This document shows positions 17,700 through 28,526 of a stretch of DNA of 64,000 bases, piece after piece; position 1 is the stretch's first letter, and every line of letters begins with the position of its first letter. A model generated the notes under the pieces. The model was given only the letters and a program-made list of their open reading frames with translations, had not been told where the DNA came from and made no database searches. The stretch comes from Gammaproteobacteria bacterium (lineage in GTDB: Bacteria; Pseudomonadota; Gammaproteobacteria; GCA-001735895), in the NCBI GenBank assembly GCA_029862005.1, contig JAOTYD010000003.1, positions 1-64,000 of the forward strand. Reading direction: 5' to 3'. Position numbers and translations under genes: made by a program.

Positions 17700-18286
17700 A
17701 AAGAATTTTCACGTTCATGCTGTTACTGGTGGTGTGGCCTGTCTTCGCCGCGATGGGGCCCGAGCAACTGATCAAGCAAACCTCGGACAAGGTGCTGGCA
17801 GAAATCAAGGCCAATGCGGATGTTTACCAGAGTGATCCGGAGCGGATTTACCAGCTGGTTGATGACGTGGTGTTACCGCATTTTGACTTTTCCGCAATGA
17901 CGGATCTCGCGCTCGGGAAATACAAGGATAAAGTTAACGGCGAGCAAAGGCCAACGATCGTCAATGAGTTCCGCTCCCTGTTGGTGCGCACCTACAGTTC
18001 CGCCTTGCTCGAATACACCGACCAGGAACTCATCTACCTGCCGATGGAAGGTGTCGAGAGCGACGGTATTGTCACCGTCAGGACTGAAATTGAACAGGCA
18101 GGCGGATTTCCGATACCCATCAACTACACGCTGCGCCTCGGCGATGAAGGCTGGAAGGTGTTTGATATCAGTGTTGACGATGTCAGCCTGGTTACCAATT
18201 ACCGCTCGAGCTTCGCCCGCGCGATTAAAAAGGACGGTGTGGATGGGTTGATCAAAACCCTTCAGGATCGCAACCAGGAGCAGTAG
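17696..18286 (+). CDS. mlaC: MlaC/Ttg2D-type periplasmic phospholipid-binding protein
   Basis: A 196-residue periplasmic lipid carrier of the MlaC (Tol_Tol_Ttg2) family, with a signal peptide (residues 1-19, ending VFA) and the family pattern DDVVLPHFDFSAMTDLALGKY, followed by the FRSLLVRTYSSALLEY helix and the INYTLRLGDEGWKVFDISVD strand. GTG start overlapping the TolC-like stop. In relatives mlaC is flanked by mlaFED and mlaB; here those genes are absent and a TolC-like gene takes their place. Whether MlaFEDB lies elsewhere in the genome cannot be seen. Confidence 0.9.
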   Translation: MKRIFTFMLLLVVWPVFAAMGPEQLIKQTSDKVLAEIKANADVYQSDPERIYQLVDDVVLPHFDFSAMTDLALGKYKDKVNGEQRPTIVNEFRSLLVRTYSSALLEYTDQELIYLPMEGVESDGIVTVRTEIEQAGGFPIPINYTLRLGDEGWKVFDISVDDVSLVTNYRSSFARAIKKDGVDGLIKTLQDRNQEQ

Positions 18287-18460
18287 CTAACATCTGTCAG
18301 CGGCGTTTTTTCGAGCTCGTCCGCGATCATCGCATCCCGATTCGCAATCTTGCCGGAAATACTTGCGATTCAGTGCCAAGTGAGATTCAAATCCATCATG
18401 GCAAGCCGAGGCATATACCTAATACTAACGGCGGTCTTCTGATAGAATGGCCGCCCTTGA

Positions 18461-19735
<1,275 letters not shown>

Positions 19736-19741
19736 TCGACC

Positions 19742-20371
19742 ATGCCTACCGGGTTAACCATAGCACTCGCGAAGGGCAGGGTTCTCGATGAATCCCTGCC
19801 CCTGCTGGCGCGCGCAGGGATTGAGCCTGCCGATGACCTCAGTGGCAGCCGCAAGCTCGTGTTTGCCACCAGTCACGCGGATATCAAGCTGGTGCTGATC
19901 CGTTCCGCGGATGTGCCGACCTACGTTCAGTACGGTGCGGCCGATCTCGGTGTGGCTGGCAAAGATGTACTGGCGGAGCACGGTGGTGAAGGCCTGTACG
20001 AACTTGTCGATCTGAAAATTGCGCCCTGTAGGATGATGACCGCCGGGTTTGCCGACAAACCGATGCCGCGCGGCCGCCTCAAGGTTGCGACCAAGTACCC
20101 GCGAATGACACGCCAGTTTTTCCTGGAGCAGGGGCGTCAGGTTGAGTTGATCAAGCTTTATGGTTCGATGGAACTGGCGCCCGCGGTCGGACTTGCCGAC
20201 ATCATCGTCGATCTCGTGGATACCGGCAATACGCTGAAGGCGAACGGGCTGACACCACTCGACCACATTATGGATATCAGTTCACGCCTGATCGTGAATC
20301 GTGCTTCGCTGAAGATGAAGAATCAGGCGGTCAAGAAACTCGTGGGCAAAATCGAAAAAGCGGTGAAGTAG
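19742..20371 (+). CDS. hisG: ATP phosphoribosyltransferase, short form
   Basis: A 209-residue HisG that joins ATP and PRPP in the first step of histidine synthesis. It is the short type lacking the C-terminal regulatory domain and therefore expected to need HisZ, which is not in the window. Motifs include [18 protein letters not shown], the substrate-binding [13 protein letters not shown], and the PRPP loop [14 protein letters not shown]. It lies 6 bp after murA and 1 bp before hisD. Confidence 0.96.
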   Translation: MPTGLTIALAKGRVLDESLPLLARAGIEPADDLSGSRKLVFATSHADIKLVLIRSADVPTYVQYGAADLGVAGKDVLAEHGGEGLYELVDLKIAPCRMMTAGFADKPMPRGRLKVATKYPRMTRQFFLEQGRQVELIKLYGSMELAPAVGLADIIVDLVDTGNTLKANGLTPLDHIMDISSRLIVNRASLKMKNQAVKKLVGKIEKAVK

Positions 20372-20372
20372 A

Positions 20373-21668
20373 GTGGATATCAAGCGGCTCGACAGTCTTG
20401 ACGACAATTTCAGAGCAGAACTCGATCAACTGCTGGCCTGGGATTCCGCGTCCGATGAAGCAGTTTTCAAAACCGTCAGAGAAATATTGAAATCGGTAAA
20501 AAACCAGGGCGATAGTGCGGTACTGGATTTTAGCCTGCGCTACGACGGGCTCAAGGCAAAAAACCTGGCCGAACTGGAAATGCCGCTGAATCGACTCCGG
20601 CAGGCTTATGATGAAATCGAATACAAGGATCGAGAGGCATTAGAGCAGGCCGCTGCAAGAATTCGCGCTTACGCGGAGCATCAGAAACTCGAGTCATGGG
20701 AATATACCGAGACCGACGGGACGCTGCTGGGTCAACAGGTTACCCCGCTGGATCGGGTCGGACTTTACGTGCCGGGTGGTAAAGCGGCTTATCCATCCTC
20801 GGTATTGATGAATGCTATTCCAGCGGTCGTGGCCGGGGTCCAGGAATTGATCATGGTCGTGCCGACACCGCGGGGCGTGGTCAACGAACTGGTATTGGCG
20901 GCAGCCCACGTTGCCGGCGTCACCCGGGTTTTCACGATCGGTGGAGCGCAGGCTGTAGCGGCGCTGGCCTACGGTACCGAGACGCTGCCGGCGGTGGATA
21001 AGATCGTGGGCCCCGGTAATATCTACGTCGCCACCGCCAAGCGCATGGTGTTTGGCACCGTCGGAATCGATATGGTCGCCGGTCCGTCGGAAATACTGGT
21101 AATCTGCGATGGCAAAACCGACCCGGACTGGATTGCGATGGACCTGTTTTCGCAAGCCGAGCACGATGAAGACGCACAGGCGATACTGCTCTCGCCCGAC
21201 GGCGAATTTCTCGATCGGGTGGCGGCAAGTATCGAACGCCTGATCGATGAAATGCCGCGCAAACAGATCATCGACCGCTCGATGAGCACCCGTGGCGCCC
21301 TGATCAAGGTCTGTAACCTCGACGATGCCGCGGCCGTGGCCAACCATATTGCGCCCGAACACCTGGAACTCTCGGTCGATAATGCACAGCAATTGGCGAA
21401 ATCGATTCGCCATGCCGGCGCGATTTTTCTCGGACGCTATACCGCTGAAGCACTGGGCGATTACTGCGCCGGCCCCAATCACGTGTTGCCGACTTCGCGT
21501 ACCGCGCGTTTTTCTTCGCCGCTCGGGGTCTATGATTTCCAGAAGCGCTCGAGCCTGATCGGTTGTTCCGCGCAGGGCGCGTCCGAGCTCGGCAAGGTTG
21601 CCTCGAGGCTGGCACGCGGCGAGGGTCTGGAAGCCCACGCCCGCTCCGCGGAAAATCGCATAAAGTGA
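20373..21668 (+). CDS. hisD: Histidinol dehydrogenase
   Basis: A 431-residue zinc enzyme oxidising histidinol to histidine in two NAD-linked steps. It starts with GTG. Visible are [16 protein letters not shown], the [13 protein letters not shown] and [12 protein letters not shown] segments, [10 protein letters not shown], and the zinc/catalytic region [13 protein letters not shown] and [16 protein letters not shown]. In Pseudomonas hisC comes next; here the accessory island begins instead. Confidence 0.97.
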   Translation: MDIKRLDSLDDNFRAELDQLLAWDSASDEAVFKTVREILKSVKNQGDSAVLDFSLRYDGLKAKNLAELEMPLNRLRQAYDEIEYKDREALEQAAARIRAYAEHQKLESWEYTETDGTLLGQQVTPLDRVGLYVPGGKAAYPSSVLMNAIPAVVAGVQELIMVVPTPRGVVNELVLAAAHVAGVTRVFTIGGAQAVAALAYGTETLPAVDKIVGPGNIYVATAKRMVFGTVGIDMVAGPSEILVICDGKTDPDWIAMDLFSQAEHDEDAQAILLSPDGEFLDRVAASIERLIDEMPRKQIIDRSMSTRGALIKVCNLDDAAAVANHIAPEHLELSVDNAQQLAKSIRHAGAIFLGRYTAEALGDYCAGPNHVLPTSRTARFSSPLGVYDFQKRSSLIGCSAQGASELGKVASRLARGEGLEAHARSAENRIK

Positions 21669-21688
21669 AGCCGCCCAAAGGCGGCTTC
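21667..21688. terminator. Hairpin after hisD, possible terminator
   Basis: A perfect 9-bp stem GAAGCCGCC / GGCGGCTTC with the loop CAAA overlaps the hisD stop codon. No T tract follows on either strand, so it may be a processing or stabilising hairpin and not an intrinsic terminator. It marks the left border of the island. Confidence 0.45.
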
Positions 21689-21802
21689 ATCCCGGAAAGT
21701 GCGTCAGCACTTACCGCTGCGTCGGACCGCCGGGATCTCGCAAGAGCCTCCAGATACTAGCTATCGACTGGTTCGTGAAGACAGAACTTTCGGCAGCGTC
21801 AA

Positions 21803-22645
21803 TTAAATTTTATCGTTGATCACCAATTCGAGCGTTTTACTGAAATTTGAAGGAATCGAATTTGACAGCTGTTCGTAATCTCCTGACTGTCTCTCGGGAT
21901 TTCCGGATATTGATACCCTGGCCCCCACGATTACATTGTCGACACTGGATATTGTTCGGCCTGGTATCATTGCGTGACTGTCGTTTAGCGCGATGTCGAG
22001 AGGGAGTTCTGATACTTTCTTACGTAAAACTGCCAATGGAGGGCCGGGACTCTCAGCCGCGCGCGCAAAAACGAAGACCAGCGATTCGGGCGACAGTTTT
22101 TTTTGCAATGCGGGATTCAGTGATAATTTTAGTTGCAATCCAGCAGATTCTTCTGGGCCTGTCTGGCTGACTGCTTCCACAACCTGACTTTTTGCCAGAC
22201 TCTCGTCTGCATTGGTCTTGTAGTCACGAAAATTGATTGAGGAATCAAAATTCTGTATTGAAGAATTATTCCGACTGAAGGAATCAATTCGAGGAAGGGG
22301 CTGCCAACTGCCTGCATAACTCAGGGCTTTAGCTTTTTCGAATGCTGCCTCCGCTTCCTGCCATCGATTCAGGTGATAGTAGGATTTGGACAGCAACACC
22401 CAACCGTCGACATCGTCCGGCTGGCTTTCTAAGCGTTGCTTCAGGCCGACCAGCAATACCTCGACCGATGCCAGGCCAGCGTTTGAATCCTGGGTGCCAG
22501 GGGTAACAGCTTGGGGGGCCTTGAATTCGCGCATAGGGTCTCGTTCTACGGGATCAGAGAATTGGGTAATCACAAAATAGATTCCCACTCCAACCAGCGT
22601 CAGCACAACGAATATCGATATCTTAAACTTTGATAAAAGGATCAT
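21803..22645 (-). CDS. CcmI-like cytochrome c biogenesis protein (TPR plus C-terminal domain)
   Basis: A 280-residue protein with one N-terminal membrane helix (about residues 8-26), a TPR-like pair of helices (VDGWVLLSKSYYHLNRWQEAEAAFEKA, near 80-105), and a C-terminal domain with SLVFVFARAAESPGPPLAVLRK and SGNPERQSGDYEQL, the pattern of the C-terminal domain of CcmI/CycH. CcmI presents apocytochrome to the haem ligation machinery. This copy is shorter than usual, with a single membrane helix, and stands apart from any ccm operon. It follows the 36-heme gene on the same strand, so it may be dedicated to maturing the island's cytochromes; that is inference. A TTG at 22651 is an alternative start. 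Confidence 0.7.
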   Translation of the reverse strand: MILLSKFKISIFVVLTLVGVGIYFVITQFSDPVERDPMREFKAPQAVTPGTQDSNAGLASVEVLLVGLKQRLESQPDDVDGWVLLSKSYYHLNRWQEAEAAFEKAKALSYAGSWQPLPRIDSFSRNNSSIQNFDSSINFRDYKTNADESLAKSQVVEAVSQTGPEESAGLQLKLSLNPALQKKLSPESLVFVFARAAESPGPPLAVLRKKVSELPLDIALNDSHAMIPGRTISSVDNVIVGARVSISGNPERQSGDYEQLSNSIPSNFSKTLELVINDKI

Positions 22646-22783
22646 GTTCAATCGAATAATCTTGCTAATTGTTGGTAACAGGCTGTGGCGCGAAAATTTT
22701 AATCGTTCGTCTCGTATTTTATATGCAGCATTGAGGAATGAGGAAACCTCTGCGCCATTTGCGTTTGGTGGCAGGCAAATGCA

Positions 22784-25700
22784 CTAAAACTCGCTGTCGC
22801 TGACTCGATGACAGCCACTGCCACCGCAATTCTTGTTTTGCTCGACGGTGCCGCCCTTTCCACCGTTGTGAGCTCCTTCACTTTCGAAATCATTCGCGTG
22901 ACAGGCTGCGCAAAAGGGCGCGTACTGGGGCCAGGGATACGGAATCGTACTGCTTATGGGGCTACCGTGGCATACAGTACAGCCCAGGTTCCTTCTGTGG
23001 TCGCCCGGATAGTTCCCTTGCGGGTCGTGACTGAAACTGGTCGGCGCCCAGCCGTTGGTGGTATGGCAAACGTCGCACTGTACGGTTGTCGATAAATGAT
23101 CCGCTGGCTTGAAGGTCGCACCGCCGCCCGGACTATGACAGGTGTCGCAGTTACCGATACTACTGGCATCGTGTGTCCAGGTGCCGCCTACGAAGGTTGC
23201 CGTGGTGTGACAGAAGTAGCAGTCGAGACTGGTCGGAATATGCGCGGGCACGGCATCCATCATACCAGTCGCCGTAGTACCGTCGTGACATGAAACGCAA
23301 TTATTAATGATCCCGGTATGATCGAACGTTGCCGGAATAAAGCTACTGGGGGAGTGACAGACACCGCAGTCCTGATTGGTTGCAACATGGCCGACTTTTT
23401 TCGGCGTAGCGAAACCGGCATCGTGACAGGATGCGCAGTTATCCACGATACCCGCATGATCAAATGTCGCCGGCAAAAAGCCCGTGGTCTGGTGGCAATC
23501 GACGCAATCACCGTTGGTCGGCACATGGTCGTTGTCTTTGCCTGTGGCGGTAATGCCGTCATGACATGAACCGCAGTTATTCAGGATGCCCTGGTGGTCA
23601 AATGTGGCCTGGGCAAATGATGTGGGGGTATGGCACACCGAACAATCCTGGGTGATCGGAATGTGGGGTGGGTTAACCTTGGCATCGGTGCCGGTCGCAA
23701 TGACGCCATCGTGGCAAGACGCACAGTTGTCGACGATACCGGTATGATTGAACACCGCCGGCGCAAATGTGCCGCCGGGCACGTGACAGACTCTGCAATC
23801 CTCGGTTGTTACGACGTGGTTGACCTTGGCGTCCTTGCCGGTCGCATCGGTACCGTTGTGGCAGGAATCACAGCGCACTGCCAGCACGGCGGGATCGCTG
23901 TGGTCGACAAACGCGTCGGCAAAATTAGTCGTGTTATGACACAACGCGCAATCGGCAGAAGTTGCCGGATGCGGAGGAGTCGGTGTCTTTCCCCGGGCTC
24001 CAAGTGCGACAAAACCGGGGCTGCCATCGTGGCAGGAAGCGCAATTACCGGTAATGCCCTGGTGAGCCAGCATCGTGGTTGGCGTGAAGCCGTTGATGTT
24101 ATGACAAACGTCACAATCCTGGGCCGTCGGTAAATGGTTTGCATCCTTGACTAGATTGGCGACAGGATTGCTCGGCAAAGGCAAGAATTGGCTGGTATGG
24201 CAGCCTTCGCAGCCGCGGGTTATAGAATCGTGAACCGCAGTACGAAATGTTGCCGACGGCGAGAAATCTCCTTGATTAGTCGTATTAGCACTGTGGCACA
24301 CGACGCATGCTCCAAGTGCCGGGATATGATTCAGCTTTTTACCGATGGCCCCGGCCGCAACAAAGTCGGGATTGCCGCTGTGGCAGGATTCGCAATTGCC
24401 GGTGATGCCCGAGTGAACGAAGCCCTGTGCCGGCTTGAATGGAGCCGTGGTAGTGTGGCAAAAACTACAATCCTGGTTTGTCGGCAGATGGGAAGCCGGT
24501 TTTCCATAAAGCGTATTACCCGTTGTGCTGAAGTCACCGTTGTGGCACGACGTGCAGTCGTTGGGATTAATGCCGACATGGTCAAAGGTTGCGCCCGCAA
24601 AATCCGTGGTGGTGTGGCAATCGACGCAATCCTGGCTCGGGCCGAGCGGGGTGGGAAAGTGATTCAGGAGCATACCCACAGTGATCACATTGTCGTGGCA
24701 TGTCGCACAATTGTTAACCACACCGGCATGGTCATAGGTGCCGGTTGTAAAGGTACCCGGGGTATGACAGACCCTGCAATCCTCGATGGTTGGCATGTGG
24801 TTGGCGTGCATACCGCTTGCCGATCCGGACCCATCTGCAACATGGCAGGAATCACAGCGAGCCGCCAGAACGACAGGATCAGTATGATCGACCCCGAATG
24901 CGGGCGTGAAACTGTCGGTGTTATGACAATTAGCGCAGTCGGCACTGGTTACAGGGTGGGTGGGCACCGCGGACGACTTGGCGGGGGCGTTAATACCATT
25001 GGTTTCGTTATGGCACGATTCGCAGGACTGTAACGTGGCATCGACCACGCTGTGGTTGAAAATACCGCCCATACTGAAGCTCACGATGCCGTGGCAGGTA
25101 TCGCAATCGACAACAGTTACCGGATGGCCAATCGGTTGCCCCGTCGCCGAAACGCCATGACAGGAATCGCAGGTTATACCCGGACCGACCACGTCAGAGC
25201 CGGTGTGATCGGGGTAGGCGTCCAGGAAACTGGTGGTCGTATGGCAGTATCCACATTCGGAGCTGGTATCAGGGTGGGGAGGCGTGGGCGTCTTACCCCG
25301 GGACACGGTGCCGTTGTGGCAACCCGAGCATGATCTGGAAATACCCGTATGATCGAAGCTACCGTCCGCTGCTAGCGCCAGAAAACTCGTGGTATTGTGA
25401 CAGTCGTCGCATTCGGCGTTCGTCGGCGCATGAAATTCGGACTTGCCGACGGCCAGTATACCGTTATGACATCCGCTACAGTTTCCAAATACTTCCTGAT
25501 GATCAACGAATGGGGTGATATCAAATCCCGTGGGTGTATGACAGGTTTCGCAGTTATTGGTGGCAGCGACATGATTGCCTGATTTGGGCGGAATACCATT
25601 GACGCCATCGTCATGACAATTGACGCAGTTCGAAGACAGGCCTTGATGATTAAATGGACCCGTGGGTCTTTCCGGTGGAATTGTCGCCACGATCAGCTGA

Positions 25701-26098
25701 ATGGCACGCTCACTGGTAAGGGCTCCAGCACTAACCGCCAGCTGCACCCGGAATGAACCTCTGGTATCGGCAACAAAACTGGGATTGGCTGAAGTAGCGT
25801 TTTGCAACACGGCGTTACTGCCGTCGGGCCTCGAAGCAAAAGACCAGCGAAAGCTTAGTGGTTGAGACGATGTGGTAAATGAATTGTTGTCGCTTGGGTA
25901 GGCAGTCTCACCGACTCGCACGGCAAGGATAGGCCCCGTCCTGGCCACTATGTCGACAGTCTTGTCTACCGCGGTACTCTGCAGGGAGGCTCTTTCGTCC
26001 CCGCCTCCACCGCATCCAGCGGCAAGCAAAACCAGCATCAATGCGAGCAAATTGATGCTAGGCCTTATGTACCTCCTATGTGTCGGCGCGGTGTGCAT
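22784..26098 (-). CDS. Giant multiheme c-type cytochrome lipoprotein (36 CXXCH plus one CX4CH)
   Basis: A roughly 1,104-residue secreted cytochrome. From the ATG at 26098 the N-terminus is a lipoprotein signal ending LLAAGC, followed by a PKD/Ig-like beta domain (about residues 50-150, containing SFRWSFASRPDGSNAV) and then 36 CXXCH heme motifs plus a last CGGSGCH (CX4CH). Most hemes fall in a repeating two-heme unit of about 40-50 residues with the pattern FDH-x-GI-x2-NC-x-SCH-x-G-x-ATGK-x-H-x-PT-x2-DC-x2-CH. An upstream ATG at 26182 would put 28 residues in front of an otherwise normal lipoprotein signal, so I rejected it. Likely outer-membrane-anchored, possibly extracellular, electron carrier; cell location is inferred. 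Confidence 0.88.
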   Translation of the reverse strand: MHTAPTHRRYIRPSINLLALMLVLLAAGCGGGGDERASLQSTAVDKTVDIVARTGPILAVRVGETAYPSDNNSFTTSSQPLSFRWSFASRPDGSNAVLQNATSANPSFVADTRGSFRVQLAVSAGALTSERAIQLIVATIPPERPTGPFNHQGLSSNCVNCHDDGVNGIPPKSGNHVAATNNCETCHTPTGFDITPFVDHQEVFGNCSGCHNGILAVGKSEFHAPTNAECDDCHNTTSFLALAADGSFDHTGISRSCSGCHNGTVSRGKTPTPPHPDTSSECGYCHTTTSFLDAYPDHTGSDVVGPGITCDSCHGVSATGQPIGHPVTVVDCDTCHGIVSFSMGGIFNHSVVDATLQSCESCHNETNGINAPAKSSAVPTHPVTSADCANCHNTDSFTPAFGVDHTDPVVLAARCDSCHVADGSGSASGMHANHMPTIEDCRVCHTPGTFTTGTYDHAGVVNNCATCHDNVITVGMLLNHFPTPLGPSQDCVDCHTTTDFAGATFDHVGINPNDCTSCHNGDFSTTGNTLYGKPASHLPTNQDCSFCHTTTAPFKPAQGFVHSGITGNCESCHSGNPDFVAAGAIGKKLNHIPALGACVVCHSANTTNQGDFSPSATFRTAVHDSITRGCEGCHTSQFLPLPSNPVANLVKDANHLPTAQDCDVCHNINGFTPTTMLAHQGITGNCASCHDGSPGFVALGARGKTPTPPHPATSADCALCHNTTNFADAFVDHSDPAVLAVRCDSCHNGTDATGKDAKVNHVVTTEDCRVCHVPGGTFAPAVFNHTGIVDNCASCHDGVIATGTDAKVNPPHIPITQDCSVCHTPTSFAQATFDHQGILNNCGSCHDGITATGKDNDHVPTNGDCVDCHQTTGFLPATFDHAGIVDNCASCHDAGFATPKKVGHVATNQDCGVCHSPSSFIPATFDHTGIINNCVSCHDGTTATGMMDAVPAHIPTSLDCYFCHTTATFVGGTWTHDASSIGNCDTCHSPGGGATFKPADHLSTTVQCDVCHTTNGWAPTSFSHDPQGNYPGDHRRNLGCTVCHGSPISSTIPYPWPQYAPFCAACHANDFESEGAHNGGKGGTVEQNKNCGGSGCHRVSDSEF

Positions 26099-26441
26099 CT
26101 TAATCTTGTAAACAGTTACCGGTGTTGCTTCTGATAATGGAATCCATCGCTTTGCTAGTAGAATCCAGGGGAACCAATTCATATTTATTGGGAACTATAT
26201 CCCAAATTAAGTGAAATGATATGGGAATATTACGCAAAAGTAAGTGTTCAGCAGACCCAGAACAGTCTCATTTTAGTTAAAAAAACACTGCTCGCTGTAT
26301 ACCGTTGGTAACGGAAACTGTACGTTTGGTCTGAAATCAGGTGGTTTCTACCGATGATGGCATCCTGCTGGAATCGACGTATCCTGCTAGCTCCTCGCGG
26401 AATCAGGCATAGTAAATTAACCGCAGGCTAGCCTGTTTATA
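26099..26441. other. Promoter region of the 36-heme gene
   Basis: This 343-bp gap between two genes on the same strand carries the palindrome at 26188-26205 and a lone left half-site, TGGGAATATT, at 26222-26231. It suggests that the 36-heme gene has its own regulated promoter, separate from the operon of the beta-barrel gene. I see no coding frame or RNA gene here. Confidence 0.55.
26188..26205. promoter_or_regulatory. Island palindrome, copy 1 (GGGA-N6-TCCC)
   Basis: TTGGGAACTATATCCCAA, with 6-bp arms, lies 90 bp upstream of the 36-heme start. It shares its plan and length with the copies at 31846, 35296 and 35368, all in promoter regions of the island. Confidence 0.65.
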
Positions 26442-28469
26442 TCAGAAGAAATACGAATACCCAAGATACAGCGAATATGCGATCTGCTGGTCGAAATCGG
26501 GTAAGTCCAGGTCCGAATACTCGATGCCCAAATCGGCTTCAAAATCGAGGCTTTTTGCTGCCCGGTATCTGATTTTGATCGAAGGCATCAGAATATATTG
26601 ATCGATCCTGGTACGCTTGCTGCGACGGTGATCCAGTCGAATTCTCGGATCATAGATTAAACCCCCGTCACCCGGGAATCGGCTTCGCAGGCGAACCGAT
26701 TCGATGTCACTCGAGTCCAGATCAGACAAGCGCAGCCCGAAGGACGTAAAATCCCTGGCAGTGAAAAAGCCGCTGACAGAGTAGTCAAACGATAGCTCAA
26801 CATCCCTCGATGAGGGAATGGCATCCACGCCGCCGGAGGATTTTGCCGCATCGAGTTCAACAACAGAGAGGTCCATGTTTAACTGTCGGTTATTATCAAT
26901 AAAATAGCTGGCGCCGAAATACAGGGTATTGCTTTTGCTGCTCCGGTCTTCGGCCAGCTGGTAAATTTCATCCCGGGAAAACGTTTCGTCAAGCTCGTCG
27001 ATCGAGTCTGCGCCCTGTCCCTGCAGTGCATTCAGCGTGGACAATAGTGGTGAATTAAGGCGACCAAGCGTCAGGTTGAAAGTCCACCGCGGATCGTAGC
27101 GGTAGTTCGAGATAAAGGTGACATTGTTCAGTTCTTCATAGAAAACGTCGTAGTCGACAATGCCGTAAATAAATCCGACGTCATTCCGGAGCTGGAATTC
27201 GCTGCCGATCGCCTGTCGGTCTGTTAGATCCGAGACCTCCTGATTTACCAGGTACAGATTGATATCGACCCAATCGTACGGGCTAATATCCAGGTTGGCT
27301 CCCAGCAGGGGATTATCGGATTCGAGACCGTCATATGGGGACCGGACCAGGTTTCCCGCGAAGTAACTGGGTTGATAGGCCGTGCGCGACAAATCCCTGA
27401 AGGTGAACCCGTCAAAACGTCCGTAGACGCCGGTTACGGTGCGATACTGGCGCCCACCGATAATACTGAAACTGTCCCGCGTGTAGCTCAGGTTAGCCTG
27501 CGAAATCCGGCTGTCGTTTTCATCTTCGATAAAGTCATTGACCAGACTCGAATCGATCTGAATCGACCATGTGTCTGCATCCGTTCTGCGTTGAATCTGC
27601 AGGTTGACATCGGTAACCAGTGCCTGGTTGACTTCCTCGGAACTTTCTCCGGGCCGGTCAATGACATCATCCCGATAATATTGTTGCACTGCGCCGCGAA
27701 ATATCCAGTTGCCCTGGTCAGGATTCTTGTCCGGATTCGCCAATCGTTGTTTGGGATTGTCACCCATGGTGCGAATACCTTCCAGGCGATTCTGGACTCT
27801 TGCCGAGATTTCTGGCGGCGGACTGGTATCGAGCAAGGTTTCATATAGCACCACGGCCTCCGCGAATTTACGCTGGCGTTCGCGGGTGGTGCCGGCAAGC
27901 TCAAGGGCGGCACGTGCCTGTTCCAAATCTCCGCTTGATACGATTGCGTCGGTGATCGCAATGACCCGCGCATAGTTTTCATCCAAAAATGCCTGCCTGG
28001 CCTTTGACAGTAAAACATCATTCGTTTCGGGACTATTTTGTTCGGATTCAGTTTTCTGCTCGCTACCCACCTGTTTTAAAAAGGCGGTTAACTTTTGTTG
28101 CTCGGTCTTCGTTCGTAGATAAATCCTGGCACTCGAAAAATACGGCTTCAGTTTTTTTAGAGCCGCCCGGGCAATGTCGGCAGTTCTAAAATTTCCCAGT
28201 ACCAGTCGGTGAAAAAATTCCCCATTGACCTTAACCTTGGCCTGATAGACAAAGTAGTTCTGCAGGGTATTCCGGGTATTTTGTGGCAGGCCGTCAAAGG
28301 GCTGTCTGCTCGATGCTATGATGATTGCATGAGGTTGCACCTGCATTGGCTGGGGTGGGCTTAAGAACAGGTTTTCAATCGCAATAATTTCGTAACTGGC
28401 TGCCGAAACATCGGATACACAAGCGAACCAGGGGATTGCCAGAATGATAGCGACGAAGGCTTTTTTCAT
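26442..28469 (-). CDS. Outer-membrane beta-barrel protein with SPOR-like and TPR-like N-terminal region
   Basis: A 675-residue exported protein. A signal peptide (residues 1-24, ending VSA) is followed by a SPOR-like segment (FFHRLVLGNFRTADIARAAL, near 86-105), a helical TPR-like part (about 150-225), and from about 250 to the end alternating aromatic and polar beta strands that finish in YLGYSYFF, the terminal aromatic expected of barrels inserted by Bam. I do not see the CXXCH or CXXC motifs of MtrB-type porins. Lying among multiheme cytochromes, it is a candidate for the porin sheath of an electron conduit. It is not recognisably MtrB or PioB. It lies 57 bp after the 9-heme gene on the same strand. 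Confidence 0.75.
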   Translation of the reverse strand: MKKAFVAIILAIPWFACVSDVSAASYEIIAIENLFLSPPQPMQVQPHAIIIASSRQPFDGLPQNTRNTLQNYFVYQAKVKVNGEFFHRLVLGNFRTADIARAALKKLKPYFSSARIYLRTKTEQQKLTAFLKQVGSEQKTESEQNSPETNDVLLSKARQAFLDENYARVIAITDAIVSSGDLEQARAALELAGTTRERQRKFAEAVVLYETLLDTSPPPEISARVQNRLEGIRTMGDNPKQRLANPDKNPDQGNWIFRGAVQQYYRDDVIDRPGESSEEVNQALVTDVNLQIQRRTDADTWSIQIDSSLVNDFIEDENDSRISQANLSYTRDSFSIIGGRQYRTVTGVYGRFDGFTFRDLSRTAYQPSYFAGNLVRSPYDGLESDNPLLGANLDISPYDWVDINLYLVNQEVSDLTDRQAIGSEFQLRNDVGFIYGIVDYDVFYEELNNVTFISNYRYDPRWTFNLTLGRLNSPLLSTLNALQGQGADSIDELDETFSRDEIYQLAEDRSSKSNTLYFGASYFIDNNRQLNMDLSVVELDAAKSSGGVDAIPSSRDVELSFDYSVSGFFTARDFTSFGLRLSDLDSSDIESVRLRSRFPGDGGLIYDPRIRLDHRRSKRTRIDQYILMPSIKIRYRAAKSLDFEADLGIEYSDLDLPDFDQQIAYSLYLGYSYFF

Positions 28470-28526
28470 CCTTTTACTGCGTCCTTTATTTTTAATTTTC
28501 GATCCCGATACATGAGACAGGCTCGA

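Noticed and set aside
20694-21638. A 314-codon minus-strand frame within hisD
   Set aside because: It is opposite a well-conserved hisD. The composition is arginine- and histidine-rich as expected of a shadow frame.
24188-25033. A 281-codon plus-strand open frame inside the 36-heme gene
   Set aside because: It is antisense to repeated CXXCH codons, which suppress stops on the other strand. It has no ribosome binding site or family match.
22800-25700. Regular DNA periodicity that could suggest a CRISPR or satellite array
   Set aside because: The period follows the two-heme protein repeat; units differ in length and sequence and lie in one open frame.
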